Assembly (NCBI GenBank): GCA_914767885.1
Contig: CAJZBQ010000004.1
Span: 969,001-1,033,000 of the forward strand
DNA: 64,000 nt
Reading direction: 5' to 3'
Source: Blepharisma stoltei
Taxonomy: Eukaryota; Ciliophora; Heterotrichea; Heterotrichida; Blepharismidae
Shown here in pieces: positions 31,151 to 42,002 of this stretch. The position numbers and the translations under genes were made by a program. Every line of letters starts with the position of its first letter. Position 1 is the first letter of the stretch. The notes below the pieces were generated by a model, which ran no database searches, was not told the DNA's origin, and saw only the letters and a list, made by a program, of their open reading frames with translations.

Positions 31151-31969
31151 ATGAAACTTATATATCTTGTCGCACTTACTTTTGTATTGAGCTTACACGT
31201 CACATACAATGAAAGCGGAGATGATTGGACCGGGACGTGCCAGGACGGTATGCTACAATCTCCATTTGCAATCAAAGATTCAAAATCCGAAATCATCCCG
31301 ACAAACACAACAAGATCAGTAGTTCTCTACCCTCATTTTGAATCGAATTTCACTATGGGGCATCTGACGTCCTATTCTTATGCTCTCTACTCAGACTGGG
31401 GCTATCTTACAATTGCAGTTCCGTCTCAAGAGCCTTTTAACGTTTATTCGTCAGCATTCCATTTTCATTCACCATCTGAGTATATGCTTAATGGCAAATA
31501 TTATGACTTAGAAATGCACACGGTGATGAAAAACCCGAATGCTCCAGGCTCGATTTACGTGCTAGGCATATTTTTTGACGTGAATGGAAAGACCAATAAA
31601 TTCATCTCCCAGGTAATGGACTCAGAAAAAAAATTCACCGATGTGAATTTAGGGGATATTTTCAGCGGAATCGACAAAATTGAGGAATTTTATGAATTTG
31701 AAGGATCTTTAACAACCCCACCATGCACTGAAGGAGTTAAATGGTTTCTTTGGAGCGAAATCCAGGATTTAGATGAAAACCAGAGACTGTTTTTCCACAA
31801 ATTTTGGGCTGGGAATGCTTCATTTGCAGATAAGAATGGAAATAATAGAAATTTACAAGAAGAAAACGACAGACTTGTGATAAAGTATGGGGAAAGAGAC
31901 GACATGAGTATTAAGCTTGAGTTCTCAATCTTCCTTCTGATCGTTTCAATATCGCTTTGTCTATCCTAA
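31151..31969 (+). CDS. Alpha carbonic anhydrase, secreted or GPI-anchored
   Basis: A 272-aa CO2-hydrating enzyme. Signal peptide MKLIYLVALTFVLSLHVTY. Zinc histidines are in FHFHSPSEY (two) and LEMHTV (one); TTPPCTEGVKW, the substrate-pocket signature, follows. The residue after the SPSE block is Tyr rather than the usual His, and there is a shortened N-terminal segment. The C-terminus is a hydrophobic stretch (SIKLEFSIFLLIVSISLCLS) right at the stop, as in GPI-anchor signals. So the enzyme probably sits on the outer face of the plasma membrane or cortex. Frame uninterrupted. Confidence 0.92.
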   Translation: MKLIYLVALTFVLSLHVTYNESGDDWTGTCQDGMLQSPFAIKDSKSEIIPTNTTRSVVLYPHFESNFTMGHLTSYSYALYSDWGYLTIAVPSQEPFNVYSSAFHFHSPSEYMLNGKYYDLEMHTVMKNPNAPGSIYVLGIFFDVNGKTNKFISQVMDSEKKFTDVNLGDIFSGIDKIEEFYEFEGSLTTPPCTEGVKWFLWSEIQDLDENQRLFFHKFWAGNASFADKNGNNRNLQEENDRLVIKYGERDDMSIKLEFSIFLLIVSISLCLS

Positions 31970-32250
31970 TTTACTGATAGTTAAAGTATGAATTTCAATT
32001 ATTTAAATTGAAATATAAATAATAGATGAAATTCTATGTCAATGTGTTTTTAATTAAATTTTAGTAAAGAAAAAGGAGCATTTGGTATTAAAGGGATATT
32101 TGAAAGAAAATTTATGACTCTAAAGTTCCGTGAGCCCCTTTCCAAATCCACTTTTGGCTTGACCTTATACTAAAAGAATAAGTTGATAACTTTCAAATAT
32201 TTTCTTTAAAATAATTCAAAAATACTAGATAGGTGCAAAAGTCTGCAGAA

Positions 32251-33584
32251 TTAACTTAAAGAGAATAATTCATTTCCAGGCTCTTCATTTCTAGGCATAA
32301 AAGGTTGAGGACTTTCAGTTGTGAGACGAGGCGATTTTTGATTCCTATCTGAACTAAAGCCTCTGCTAACCCTAATTCTTACATTTCTCTGCTCTTTCGA
32401 CGCAGAGTTTAAATCCTTTTTTTCTTCTTTCAGCTTTGAATCACTTTTTGAAATGCTGACTCCCTCGAACAAAAAATTATTTCGCTTGGAGTCAATTTTT
32501 TTTAAAAATTTGTATCTGAATTTTATAGTAAATATTTTTTTTCGAAATCTAAAGAATCCCAATTCGCAAAAATTGGAAAGCAAATATTTATTTAATTTAT
32601 AAAATTTGTTTTAAAATGCCAACTCTTTTAAAATTAAACAAATTAGCTTGAGATTTTACTATACTAACTATCACTTATATATCAAATTTTATTTTATATA
32701 AATATATTTCTATTAAATAAACTTTTGTTCGCTCCTGGAGGGTGGGTTTTTGGGGAAAAAAATAGGAATTTTTCCAATGGTTTTGTTAGCTCATAACGGG
32801 GAGTAAGCACTTTCGGTGGCTTGATAAATTCTTTTGAAACTTTATGAAGCTCATTCCCATTATGAAAAATATCTTGTACAGCTCCTCGATGGTCAGGAAT
32901 TTCTATTTTCAGCAATTCTTGAGGAATTTCCTCATCGCTTGAATCCTCGTCTTGGCTTTTCTTTTGCCCAGTATTCAATTTATAAGTAAAATTCACAGGG
33001 CTCATCCTTTTCTTGATTTTTTCATTATTTGGGCGGAATTTAAAAGTTTCAATAGAAGAAATAGGCAAATCTTCGCTAATGTCAATCCTGAAAGTTGCTG
33101 ATGGAGAGGTATGAGCTGACCCAGGGTTAGATTTTGATATACGCAATGAATTTGGACGTGTATGAAGACTTATTCTTACATCAGATAATTTGCTTTCTGG
33201 ACGAGGAGGAAGTTTTAAATTCTGAAATGACTGCCTAGTTGTATGAATGGATCGAGTCGTATTTTCTGATAATCTGGTATAGAAATTTCCCATAGATAGC
33301 GCTGTTTGCCCTTGATTTGCCCACTGGGGGAATTTTTTGGTTCGACCAGTCCCATATGGTTTGGTCAAACCAAAAAACTTTCCTCATGGGCAAATCAAGG
33401 GCAAACAGCGCCATCTATGGGAAATTTCTATAGATTCCTGGCTCTCAAATATATCAGATGCTGATGAAAAGCTGGCAGCGTTTCGTTTTGTCTGGAACTT
33501 TGCAGGTGTAAAACCAGAAAGGTTTTCACGGATATTGACTTGGGCTTTGATGTGGTTTGCCATGGTAGAATTGTTGACTCCCAT
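32251..33584 (-). CDS. Disordered Ser/Arg-rich protein with two IESs
   Basis: Starts MGVNNSTMANHIKAQVNIRE at 33584 and ends EPGNELFSLS before TAA at 32251-32253. Two inserts: a palindrome at 33280-33432 and a MITE at 32460-32806. With both removed it is about 277 aa, basic and Ser/Pro-rich (FRPNNEKIKKRMSPVNFTYK, DEDSSDEEIPQELLKIE, SRGFSSDRNQKSPRLTTE). No fold recognised. The palindrome also reads through in frame if TGA is Trp, so its removal is likely but not proven. Function unknown. Confidence 0.6.
32460..32806 (+). mobile_element. MITE-type IES, copy 6
   Basis: 347 bp, diverged, hairpin end left. The flanking repeat is TGA on the left and TAA on the right, one mismatch. Cutting there joins KPPKV to LSISKSDSK in frame. 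Confidence 0.75.
33280..33432. repeat. Palindromic IES, about 153 bp
   Basis: Arms of about 60 bp: TATAGAAATTTCCCATAGAT...GTTTGCCCTTGATTTGCCCA and the near-perfect reverse complement. Flanked by TATA on both sides. Joining outer TAs gives ESTRLSENTT in frame. Confidence 0.7.
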
Positions 33585-34013
33585 ATATTAGTTTCTTATT
33601 TTTATCACAAGGATTTTAATATGTTCTTGAACGGAGACATATATCATATGCCTTTTCGTGTATGTCTAGTTTTGTTTTTGAGTGAATTGTGATTTTTATG
33701 ATAAAGAAAAGATTGATTAAGTGCGGATTTACCGCTTTAAAAGATAAAATAATAAATAAATACTTTAGGCATCCAGCCTAGAAAACAGCTAATACTTTTT
33801 CTGACTTTACCAGAAGCAGAATAAAATAAAGAATTTCAGAAATGCAAGCGTTTAAAAATGAAAAACGGTAATTTGGTCATTTATTTCATAGGATAAGCTT
33901 ATAGTTTTTAGTTTTATAAAAATGATGAGAGCTTTGCATTTTTTTATTACAAATAATTCATTTGAATTTTTAACAAAATTGAATGGCGAATGAATTTATC
34001 ATTAAATTTAATC
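33585..34013. other. Intergenic, AT-rich, nothing seen
   Basis: 429 bp between divergent genes. No coding frame or repeat family member. Confidence 0.5.
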
Positions 34014-35154
34014 ATGTGATATTGGACTTTGCTATGGTACATAGAGCTTTTGTGCGTGATTGTGGCAGGCTGGACAATTTTCTGCTGGCTGTGTACAGGC
34101 TACTATTATCTTAGAACTATCCTTTCAACCAATTCCTTAAAGAAATATGGGAAAGGCTCATGGGCTGTCGTGACTGGGTGTACTGAAGGCATTGGCTTAG
34201 GTTTTGCTCGGGTTTTAGCAAAATACAACTTTAATATCGTTTTAATATCCCGAAACCCTCAGAAATTAGAAAAAGTGAGAGAAGAAATCACACGCTTGCA
34301 CGGGGTCGAAGCTAAAGTCGTTGTTTGTGATTTCTCAGAATGCACAAAGGAGCCTCTGGAATTTTTCCAAAAAATTGATGAGGAAATAAGAGATTTAGAT
34401 GTAAGCATCCTGATCAACAATGTCGGGTATGCTGGAACAGGCAGATTCCACACTCATCATATACATGACGAGCTTCTTCAGATGCTTTCAGTCAATTTAT
34501 GGCCTTGTGTATATTTAACCAAAATGTTCTTAACTCTCCCCATCGTCTCTAAGTGAAGAAAGCCTTCCAATTTTCGAGAAGTGGAAAATTTTTTAAAAAC
34601 AAATTTTCTATAAAATTTAAATATATAGTCAGTGTCACTAACTATAGTTTTTTTTTAAAATAAAAATTAACCCCCCGTCCGTGAGTGAACAAAATTTTTT
34701 TGTTCACTCATGGACGGGGGGAATAAGAAGAATGATGAATAGGAGTCTTCCTAGCGGGATCATTAATTTAAGCTCGACAGCCACTCTAAGACCTTTGCCT
34801 GGTTTTGCTATTTATGGAGCTACAAGAGGGTTTACGAATACTTTCACATTGTGCACGAGAGAAGAAGTTAGATATACAGTGAGACATGAAAAACTGAACG
34901 AAATTGATATGATGAGCCTGCAACCTGCCTGGGTTTATAGTAATTTGACAAAAGAGCAAGATCATAACTTTTCATTTATCACTCCTGAGCAATGTGCTGA
35001 AAATGCATTAAGCGCTTTAGGCAAAGTTCCTTATACAAACGGAAATTGGAAGCATATTATAGTTGCAATATTGTTTAAAAATTCGCCAAGCTTCATGATA
35101 AACGGTCAGTCGCTGAAGAATGCAAATTATACTCAGGAGAGGAGGAAAACTTAA
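34014..35154 (+). CDS. Short-chain dehydrogenase, HSD17B12/KAR-like, with IES
   Basis: About 315 aa. ATG at 34014 is followed by TGA=Trp (MWYWTLLWYIELLCVIVAGW), an N-terminal membrane anchor. Cofactor motif TGCTEGIGLGFA, then SRNPQKLEKV, CDFSE, LINNVGYAG, and after the insert INLSSTATLRPLPGFAIYGA. The layout (membrane anchor plus SDR) is that of ER 3-ketoacyl-CoA reductases and 17-beta-HSDs in fatty-acid elongation. The catalytic Tyr is present (IYGATRG) but the Lys four residues later is Arg, so activity is uncertain. A 193-bp MITE (34533-34725) splits the gene; excision gives TKMFLRRMMNRSLPSGI, as the family requires. Ends QERRKT. Confidence 0.85.
34533..34725 (-). mobile_element. MITE-type IES, copy 7, short
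   Basis: 193 bp, TAA direct repeats, hairpin at the right (CCGTCCGTGAGTGAACAAAA). The left motif pair has decayed. Precise in-frame join. Confidence 0.85.
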
Positions 35155-35209
35155 CAATTAAATTATTTTTATTAAGAATAAAGGCTTTTGTTTATAGTTT
35201 CGGTAAAAT

Positions 35210-36410
35210 CTATTTATATTTAAAAATCTCACTGAAAAATCTGTTGACTTGAGAAGTTTTTGGTCTTTCGAACTTCCCAATGTGATATGTAAAATCTATT
35301 TTAGAGTTCATAAAAGATGCCCTAAAAGGATCCTTTTCTTCTTTTACTTCAATTATTTTTGCTTCTGTATTTTCATTCGTAGGCTTTTTTACAATTTGAT
35401 AAGAATTAGAATTAAATCTGCTTCTCTTACTCCTAGTGAGCAAGCAAATCACTGGAAAATTTCTTTTTTTTTTGACAAACCTTTGCGAATAAAAATAAAA
35501 TAAATTTTGAAGATGCTCTATAAAAGTTTTCAAAATGAATTAATCCTCTTTGTGGATGAGCAAAAAAATTTTGCTCTAACTGATGGAGATTTAGGTCTTT
35601 CTGAGTTTACCGGAGGAACTTTCATTTGGCAAATTTCTTCTTTTAACTCAAACTTCTTTTTTTCTATTTCACTCTCAGATTTTCTAGCAGCATGATGATA
35701 AGGTCCTGAATTTTTAACCTTATAAGGATTTATAAACGCTTTTTTATAAGGATCAATTTCTTCTTTAGCTCCATAGTTTTCATCAGGAGTTTCAGCTCTC
35801 GTAATATGATAAGACCTTGAATGAAACCTATTTCTCTTTTTCCTATCAGAGCTAGTTGATATTTGTCTAAATGAATTCTCATTTAATTTGAATTTACCCT
35901 TTTCTTCAGGTGTTTCACTTGTGGAATTCCTAGGAATATAATAAGAATTAGAGCTAAATCTGTCTCTGCTTGCCCTATATGTTCATTTATCACTACTAGG
36001 TTGAGTCCATAAGTCAAAAGCCCTTGAATCAGGCCTTGTAGACACTCTTGAAATTGTACGGCTTCTTGAATAGCTGCTATAGGTTGGATAATAAAGTCTT
36101 TTTTTATCACGGTGGATTATAGGAGTTAATTCTTTCGGCTTCGGGCTTTTAACATTGTAAGAGATTTTTGATAGCTCGATTTCTTTGGTTCCTAGAATAG
36201 AAGAAAGGTCGATTTCTCGAACTTCTGATAAAAGATTTTGAAAATCTTGAGGAAAAATCAGTTCGGCTGATCCATGATGACTTGTAGCTGGATCTTCTAG
36301 GAAATCTTTGTCACGCTTTTCAATGGTTTTTCTTCTTTTATGGTGGCGAAATCTTCGCTTTATTGATTTCGCTTGCAAGTTATGAAAAATTAAATACGCT
36401 CTTGCTCTTG
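35210..36410 (-). CDS. Basic repeat protein with one IES
   Basis: Ends SEIFKYK with TAG at 35210-35212. The 5' end is uncertain: the frame is open to about 36430 (RARAYLIFHNLQAKSIKRRF) with no clear ATG. A TGA codon near 35983 is Trp. Three repeats of a motif of the form RFxSxSYxIxR are visible: RFSSNSYYIPRNSTSE, RFHSRSYHITRAETPD and RFNSNSYQIVKKPTNE; each is followed by an acidic-basic linker. The third lies after a 164-bp insert (35430-35593) whose removal gives SERPKRSRFNSNSY. N-terminal region is very basic (RRFRHHKRRKTIEKRDKD). Likely nucleic-acid or cytoskeleton associated, but function is unknown. Confidence 0.65.
35430..35593 (-). mobile_element. MITE-type IES, copy 22, degenerate
   Basis: 164 bp, TTA direct repeats, ends CTCC...GGAG, with GAGCAAAAAAATTTTGCTC forming the right hairpin. 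In-frame removal adds a third protein repeat to the host gene. Confidence 0.75.
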
Positions 36411-36557
36411 CAGTTTTATTTTGTAGAGTTAATTATGAGGTTTAGTTTACATATCATTTTTATCTTAATACCTGTTAAATCATGTCGAATAATTCTGATA
36501 TAGGAGTAGAAGAGATGCAACTATAGATATAGCCTGAGCCAAAAGGTACTATTAGAA

Positions 36558-38401
36558 TTAGTTAATTAATCAAGATAATCCTTGCAAATTATTTTTAGTC
36601 CAATAATCCTTAATAGTCAAAATTGCAAGTCTCTCCCTTATTTCCCTTAACTTTTTATTTCTTTCATAAATCACTCTTGCTTCAATAACTCTTATTTTTG
36701 ATATAAAAATTTTTATAGTTCTCTTAATTAATCTTTCTGCTTGGCTTTTTTTATCTGACTCCCCCCCCCCTTTAAGTTGGAACTAAAAATTCTGTTCCAA
36801 TTTAAAGGGGGGTTAATTTTTTTTTTAAAAAAAAATATCAGTATAAAATTTTTTATATAAAAAATATAAAAATTATCGAATTAGATCAATAAATTTGTTT
36901 AATAAAAACGCTATTTACTCTTTATCCTTTAAAACAAAGCAAGATATAACTAAATTTTCATTATTAGTTAATACGCCACTATTAATTGGTATCAAAATTA
37001 TTTACACAAAAATTATTATTTTTATTGAAAAAAATTAAAAAAAAAAAATTTTGGAAAATTTATCGATCAAAGTGCTAATTTTGTTGAAATAAGATGTTAT
37101 TTATACGCTATTCTTTAAAATAAAGCAAGAAATAAGTAAATTTTGAAATTTTATAAAGAATTCCTATTGAATTTATATCAAAACTATCCAAATAAAAAAT
37201 ATCATTTTTATCAAAAAAAAAACAAAAATTTTTTTGAAAATTTTTAAAAAAAAAAATTAAATTTTTTTAAAATTTACCAATTAAGGATAATAAATTTATT
37301 TAAATAAGATGCTCTTTATACTTTTTTCTTTAAAAAAGAGCAGGATATAAATAAATTTTCAATTTTAGTTAAGAAGAAACATTTAACTTATATCAAAACT
37401 TTTTACATAAAAATTATATATAATTTTTTTTATTATAAAATTAAATTTTTGTTCCAATTTAAAGGGGGGGTTAATTTACCAAAAAAGTGAAATTTTACCG
37501 ATATTTTGTTCCAATTTAAAGGGGGGGGGAGTGAGCAAAAATGCAGATATCCTCTTTTAAGTCTCTGCAATTTGCATTTAAATAAATAACGCTTATAATG
37601 TTCTTGTATAACAATTGCAGCTCCATTGCACTGCTTACTATGATAAAATTGATAAGTGATTTCAGTATCCATGGTTGAAATATTAAAATCAGTCAGTCTT
37701 TTTCTATGCTGAATTATCATGTCATCAAATTTATTTCTAACGAGTCATCCTCTTGCAATTTTTTGGATTTTAACTGCAGCCAATTGTTTATTGTTTTCTT
37801 CAATGCACTTTTTGTTTAATTCGTTGACTAATGTTTTCTTTAATTCCATACTTGCACGGAATTCCAGCTCTTCAAGTCTTCGCTTTTCTTGCCTTACTGA
37901 GAGATGGATTTTTTCTTTACTCCATCCTGAGTGAACAAAAAACTCTTGTTCGCTCACGGAGGGGTTAATTTATTTTTTTAAAAATTTAAAAAAATCCTAA
38001 TTCACAAAAATTAGATATTAATTTAATTCGTAAACTTATGTTTTAAAACGCGATTTGTTTAAAAATAAACAGAATTAGCTCAAGATTTCATTATACTAAT
38101 TATCACTTATATATCAATTTTTTTCATAAATTTTTTTTTCTATTTTGTTCACTCACGGAGGGTGGGTTTTTGGGCAAAAAATAGGGATTTTTCTAATGGT
38201 TTTGTTCGCTTAAGGAGGGGGGGAGTTAGCTAATTTTGCTTCTCGGAGCCGTTGTTTCTTTTTCTGGTTCGTAAATTTTTCCATTGAAAAGCTGTTGTAG
38301 TGAGGTAATGATTCACTTGTGAAGCCTCTTTGTAAGCCATATCAGCTTCCTAAGCAAGGATTTTTCTCGAGTTGGGACTTTAAATCATACGAAAAATTCA
38401 T
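36558..38401 (-). CDS. IQ-motif protein with two IESs
   Basis: ATG at 38401 (MNFSYDLKSQLEKNPC), then a TGA=Trp. MITE copy 9 (37920-38228) and the 776-bp copy 8 (36759-37534) are removed. The protein (about 252 aa) has a coiled basic region (KEKIHLSVRQEKRRLEELEF, MELKKTLVNELNKK), IQ motifs (AAVKIQKIARGWLVRNKF, AIVIQEHYKRYLFKCKLQRL) and a Lys/Arg/Ile-rich tail ending LQGLSWLIN. IQ motifs bind calmodulin or EF-hand light chains, so a Ca-responsive cytoskeletal role is plausible. All three junctions stay in frame (REAKLAKEKIHL; YLHFCSDKKSQAE). Stop TAA at 36558-36560. Confidence 0.8.
36759..37534 (+). mobile_element. MITE-type IES, copy 8, 776 bp, motif variant, TGA repeats
   Basis: Same architecture as the other copies, but the motif is CCTTTAAATTGGAAC (hairpin left, GTTCCAATTTAAAGG pair right). 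Direct repeats are TGA and TGA, with no TA at either boundary. Excision is exactly in frame (HFCSDKK). The core holds diverged internal tandem blocks (GCAAGATATAA, GCAAGAAATAA, GCAGGATATAA). Confidence 0.85.
37920..38228 (+). mobile_element. MITE-type IES, copy 9
   Basis: 309 bp, TTA direct repeats, hairpin left. In-frame join KLA to KEKIHL. Confidence 0.85.
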
Positions 38402-38653
38402 AGTTTAGATAATATGGGATTATGATACTTCATAATTATATTTATGCTGCATCGAATTATGCTCTGATTATCATTTGAATTAATATATTTATATTGCAAC
38501 TAAGTTAATTGACAGCACAAGTAAAATTAAAAGCTATGAATACAAATTGCTCGAAAAGTATGTGGAGTAATTTAAATCCTCAATAACTTCTTTATTAGAT
38601 ATGATTTTTTATGCAAGAATTTATCATTTTTCCATTATTATAATTAATTAAGA

Positions 38654-39477
38654 ATGATTTATAACCTAAATAACAAAGACAACAGTATACCACTTAAGCA
38701 AAGAATCAATAATCAGAGAGAAAAGCTTATGAACAAGCACTTAAATACAATGAAACTTGAAAACCTCGCAGGGATTTATAAAGTTCATGAAGCAACTCCT
38801 CGTGAAAAAAGTATCGAAACATTATTTGGCATTTCGAAATCTTACACTTGCTCTGAAAGGCTAATTCACCTAACTCCCCCTCCTTGAGTGAACAAAACCA
38901 TTAGAGAAAAATCGCTATTTTTTGCCCAAAAACTCACCCTTCGTGAGTGAACAAAAATTTTTTTTAATAGAAAATTTTTTTATGGAACAAATTTTTGATA
39001 TATAAGTGATAATTTGTATAATGAAATTTAGAGTGTTTAATTTTAAACAAATTGCTTTTTAAAACATAAATTTTATAAATTAAATTAATATTTGCTTTCC
39101 AATTTTTGCGAATTAGGATTTTTTTTAAATTCGAAAAAAAATATTTTGAAAAATTTATATATAAATTTTTTAAAAAAAAAACCCTCCGAAAGTGAACAAA
39201 ATTTTTTTGTTTACTCACGGAGGGGGGAGTAAGTAAGCCTCGTGATCCTAGAATGAAGAAAAGCAAAACTTATTTTTCACAAACCAGCCTTCAAGTAACA
39301 AAAAGCATTTTTCCTCAAATTTCGAAACCAAAATCCAATAGCGAAGTTTTAAAAATATACCAAGAATTAGATAAATTTACTGAAAGAATTAAAAATGATT
39401 CAACAGTTTTTGGATGCTCGACAATAGACATCATGAATTTAAAGTCAAAAAAATATCGAAAATCAAGTGTATCTTAA
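38654..39477 (+). CDS. Small basic protein, paralogue 1 of a pair
   Basis: About 154 aa after removal of a 359-bp MITE. Starts MIYNLNNKDNSIPLKQRINN and contains REKLMNKHLNTMKLENLAGI, ETLFGISKSYTCSERLIHLS, KPRDPRMKKSKTYFS and ends VFGCSTIDIMNLKSKKYR. The paralogue at 40469 has the same segments in the same order (REKLANKHLNTLRLENLAGI; GISKSYACSERLMSLSKPRD) and no insert at this place, which proves the excision site. Basic, no membrane segment; function unknown. Confidence 0.8.
38873..39231 (-). mobile_element. MITE-type IES, copy 10
   Basis: 359 bp, TAA direct repeats, hairpin right. The uninterrupted paralogue (ERLMSLSKPRD) matches the joined product (ERLIHLSKPRD). Confidence 0.92.
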
Positions 39478-40468
39478 TTTTAGGAAAGATCTCAAATCAC
39501 TATTATATTGAGTATTTATTTATATTAACGAGAGTTATTAAATTTCGTTTTTAAATAATTTTAGATATGTCTTTTAGTTAGTTATATGAAATAATAAATG
39601 CTTGAAAAATGCATAGTACTATTAATTAGTGGTAAGAAATGCTGAGCGATATATGAAGGTTATAAAACTACAAAGAAATAAATAAATGCAGTAAGTTTTA
39701 TCTTTTAGATTGTTTAAGCTAGAAAGTAGCTATAATTCTTATGAAGAATATTCCTTAAATTGTTGAATCTATAAATTTGATATGAATCGAAATTTATGAA
39801 AATAAAAGAAATTGAAAACTAGATAAATCAAATTTCAGAAAACAATTTAGCAACCCTATAGATAGGCTATTAAAATAATGACATAAAAAATTTTGAATTA
39901 ATTTAGCTGACTCCATCCATTCTTGATGGAACGTTCGCCATCGTTGGACCATCTATAGGGCTAAAGTAATTTTTGAAAATTTTTTTCTTATCAATATTTT
40001 AGTGCGATAAAGGCTAAGTATGCAACATATTTCCCCAATTTTTAGTGGATTTTCAATCCTTTCGTTTGATCAAAGATTCGGAAGAGTTAGTCTATAAATA
40101 TCATACAAAATTGTTTATCCCTTATATAAAATATATAATTATTCATAAAATAACAAAAAATTATTAAATTTCTATCTTTTTCGATAATATGAAATTGAAT
40201 AATTTCTATATAGCTTATTAATATAGCCTCTAAATCTACAAATAAAGCATATTTTATATATTTATGATAGCCAATTTCCTTAAAAGTGCCTAAAATTTGT
40301 AAAATCAGCTCAATTCATAGTGCATGCGAATGGATAACAGCTAATCATCTTTATTATTTAGCAAACTTTATCTTAATAAATATATATTGTCATAATAGTA
40401 TACCAATACTATTGATTTTTTAACTGAGATCTCAAAACTATTATTAACTATTTTCCTGTATATAAGAA
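39478..40468. other. Intergenic with a weak inverted repeat
   Basis: About 1 kb, AT-rich. An imperfect inverted repeat AACCCTATAGATAGG (39851) and CCATCTATAGGGCT (39949) encloses CCATTCTTGATGGAACGTTCG; perhaps a decayed palindromic element. No gene seen. Confidence 0.4.
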
Positions 40469-41052
40469 ATGGTTTATCAAATTGATCTCCAAAATTACAG
40501 AAAATCTCCAAAGCAACAAAGCTCCAGCCAAAGAGAAAAATTGGCTAATAAGCATTTAAATACTCTCCGACTTGAAAATCTAGCAGGCATTTTTAAAATA
40601 CACCAAACAATCCCATGCCAAAAAAATATTGAGACTGTGTTTGGTATTTCAAAATCCTATGCTTGCTCAGAAAGATTGATGAGTTTAAGCAAGCCTCGAG
40701 ACCTTTTAATTAAAAAAAGCAAAACATACAGCTCTTCAGCTGATCTCAAGCCTAAAGAAAAAATTATTCTCCCTAAAATTTCAAAATCAAAAGAGCAACC
40801 AAACATTGAATATTTAAAAATTTCAGAAGAACTTGATATACTTAATCAGATTAAAAATTTACACCTTTTGTAAAGGTCTTCTTTACTCTATTTTTAAAAA
40901 ATAATTTTTTTTATAAATATTTTCATTAATTCATAGCAATGATGTTTAGATTTACAAAAAGAATCAAAAAGGACATTACTTTATTTGGGTGCTCGACTAT
41001 AGATATCATGAATTTAAATCTGAAAAAGCACTTAAGATTAAGTGTACCTTAA
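40469..41052 (+). CDS. Small basic protein, paralogue 2, different IES
   Basis: About 157 aa. Starts MVYQIDLQNYRKSPKQQSSS and matches paralogue 1 throughout. Its frame stops at 40873, but homologous sequence resumes at 40949 (RFTKRIKKDITLFGCSTIDI). Joining TA 40837-40838 to TA 40947-40948 gives EELDRFTKRIKKD, aligning with ELDKFTERIKND of paralogue 1. So it carries a 110-bp IES where paralogue 1 has none, and lacks the MITE that paralogue 1 has. Ends LRLSVP, TAA at 41050-41052. Confidence 0.8.
40839..40948. other. TA-bounded IES, 110 bp
   Basis: AT-rich, no inverted repeats seen. Site confirmed by the uninterrupted paralogue at 39360-39390. Confidence 0.85.
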
Positions 41053-41069
41053 TTTTACGAATTAAATTT

Positions 41070-42002
41070 TTAAGAAACAATGATTCCATGTGCACCTTTC
41101 CAGGTCCATCTACTTGAGCGTTCCTGCTTACTATTTTTCATTTTTTTATCATTAGGAAACAAATTTTGAGGATTTTTCTTTTCGATTTCCTCTGCCTTAA
41201 TTTCAGAGTCCATTTTCCCAGTATTTTTATGTGATGATGTGGTTCTTCCTCTAACTCTTATTTTTATATCAGCACTGCTTTGAATGCGGACTATTTCCTT
41301 TATGCAAGAATCTTTGCCAGGACTTTTATATTGATATCCTCGTGATTCATCCTCAGGACTTATAGAAAATTTTCTTACATGCCGCCTCTGATATTTTTGC
41401 ACTTTAGATTTTATTTCTTCATTATTATCTTCATTTTTTTCATGAATTTTCACCTGAAAGAAATTATCTTCCGGCTCAATACTTTCATCTTCTTTAATAT
41501 CATACAATTTATTTTGTTTTGAATTTAACTTTAAGGTTTTCATTCTTGGCCTCATTCTAAATTGTATTGATTCTGAATTATTTAAAGAGTTTTCTTCATA
41601 GCAAGACAGAGTGCTTTCACTTGTAGTAGAATCTCTAATTAGCATTTGGGATATATTTGTTTGATTCCTTGAGCTTTCTGCGTCTCTAAGAGACACTAGT
41701 CTTTTAAAGATTTTGGGGTTTGAAACAGAGAATGATTTATCTTCTTTAGATTTTACAGGACTTGCTGACTGAGGCTTGTTTGTCCTTTCTAGAGCAGAGT
41801 TTAATCGAAGAAAATTTCTATCAACTTTTAGTCTGGACGGTAAGTTATGGTCAGTTGGCTCATTGTCTTTGAGATTTGATTCATTGTTCGACTCGATTGA
41901 AAATACTCTTGTGCCATTATGAGATAAAGTTGACCTTATAGATGGTTGAGAGAGCTTTCTTTTGGGTGATCTCATTATCATTCGAAACTGATCTTGATCC
42001 AT
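41070..42002 (-). CDS. Disordered basic protein, paralogue of 44300-45561
   Basis: A 310-aa frame starting MDQDQFRMIMRSPKRKLSQP and ending SRWTWKGAHGIIVS. Ser/Asn/Lys-rich and probably disordered. Segments shared with the 44300-45561 gene: IRSxxRKLSQP, SFSVSNPKIFKRLVSLRD, RMKTLKLN, IKIRVRG and the C-terminal RWTWKGAHG. The conserved ends suggest short binding motifs. There are no introns or IES here, whereas the paralogue has one. Function unknown. Confidence 0.8.
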   Translation of the reverse strand: MDQDQFRMIMRSPKRKLSQPSIRSTLSHNGTRVFSIESNNESNLKDNEPTDHNLPSRLKVDRNFLRLNSALERTNKPQSASPVKSKEDKSFSVSNPKIFKRLVSLRDAESSRNQTNISQMLIRDSTTSESTLSCYEENSLNNSESIQFRMRPRMKTLKLNSKQNKLYDIKEDESIEPEDNFFQVKIHEKNEDNNEEIKSKVQKYQRRHVRKFSISPEDESRGYQYKSPGKDSCIKEIVRIQSSADIKIRVRGRTTSSHKNTGKMDSEIKAEEIEKKNPQNLFPNDKKMKNSKQERSSRWTWKGAHGIIVS

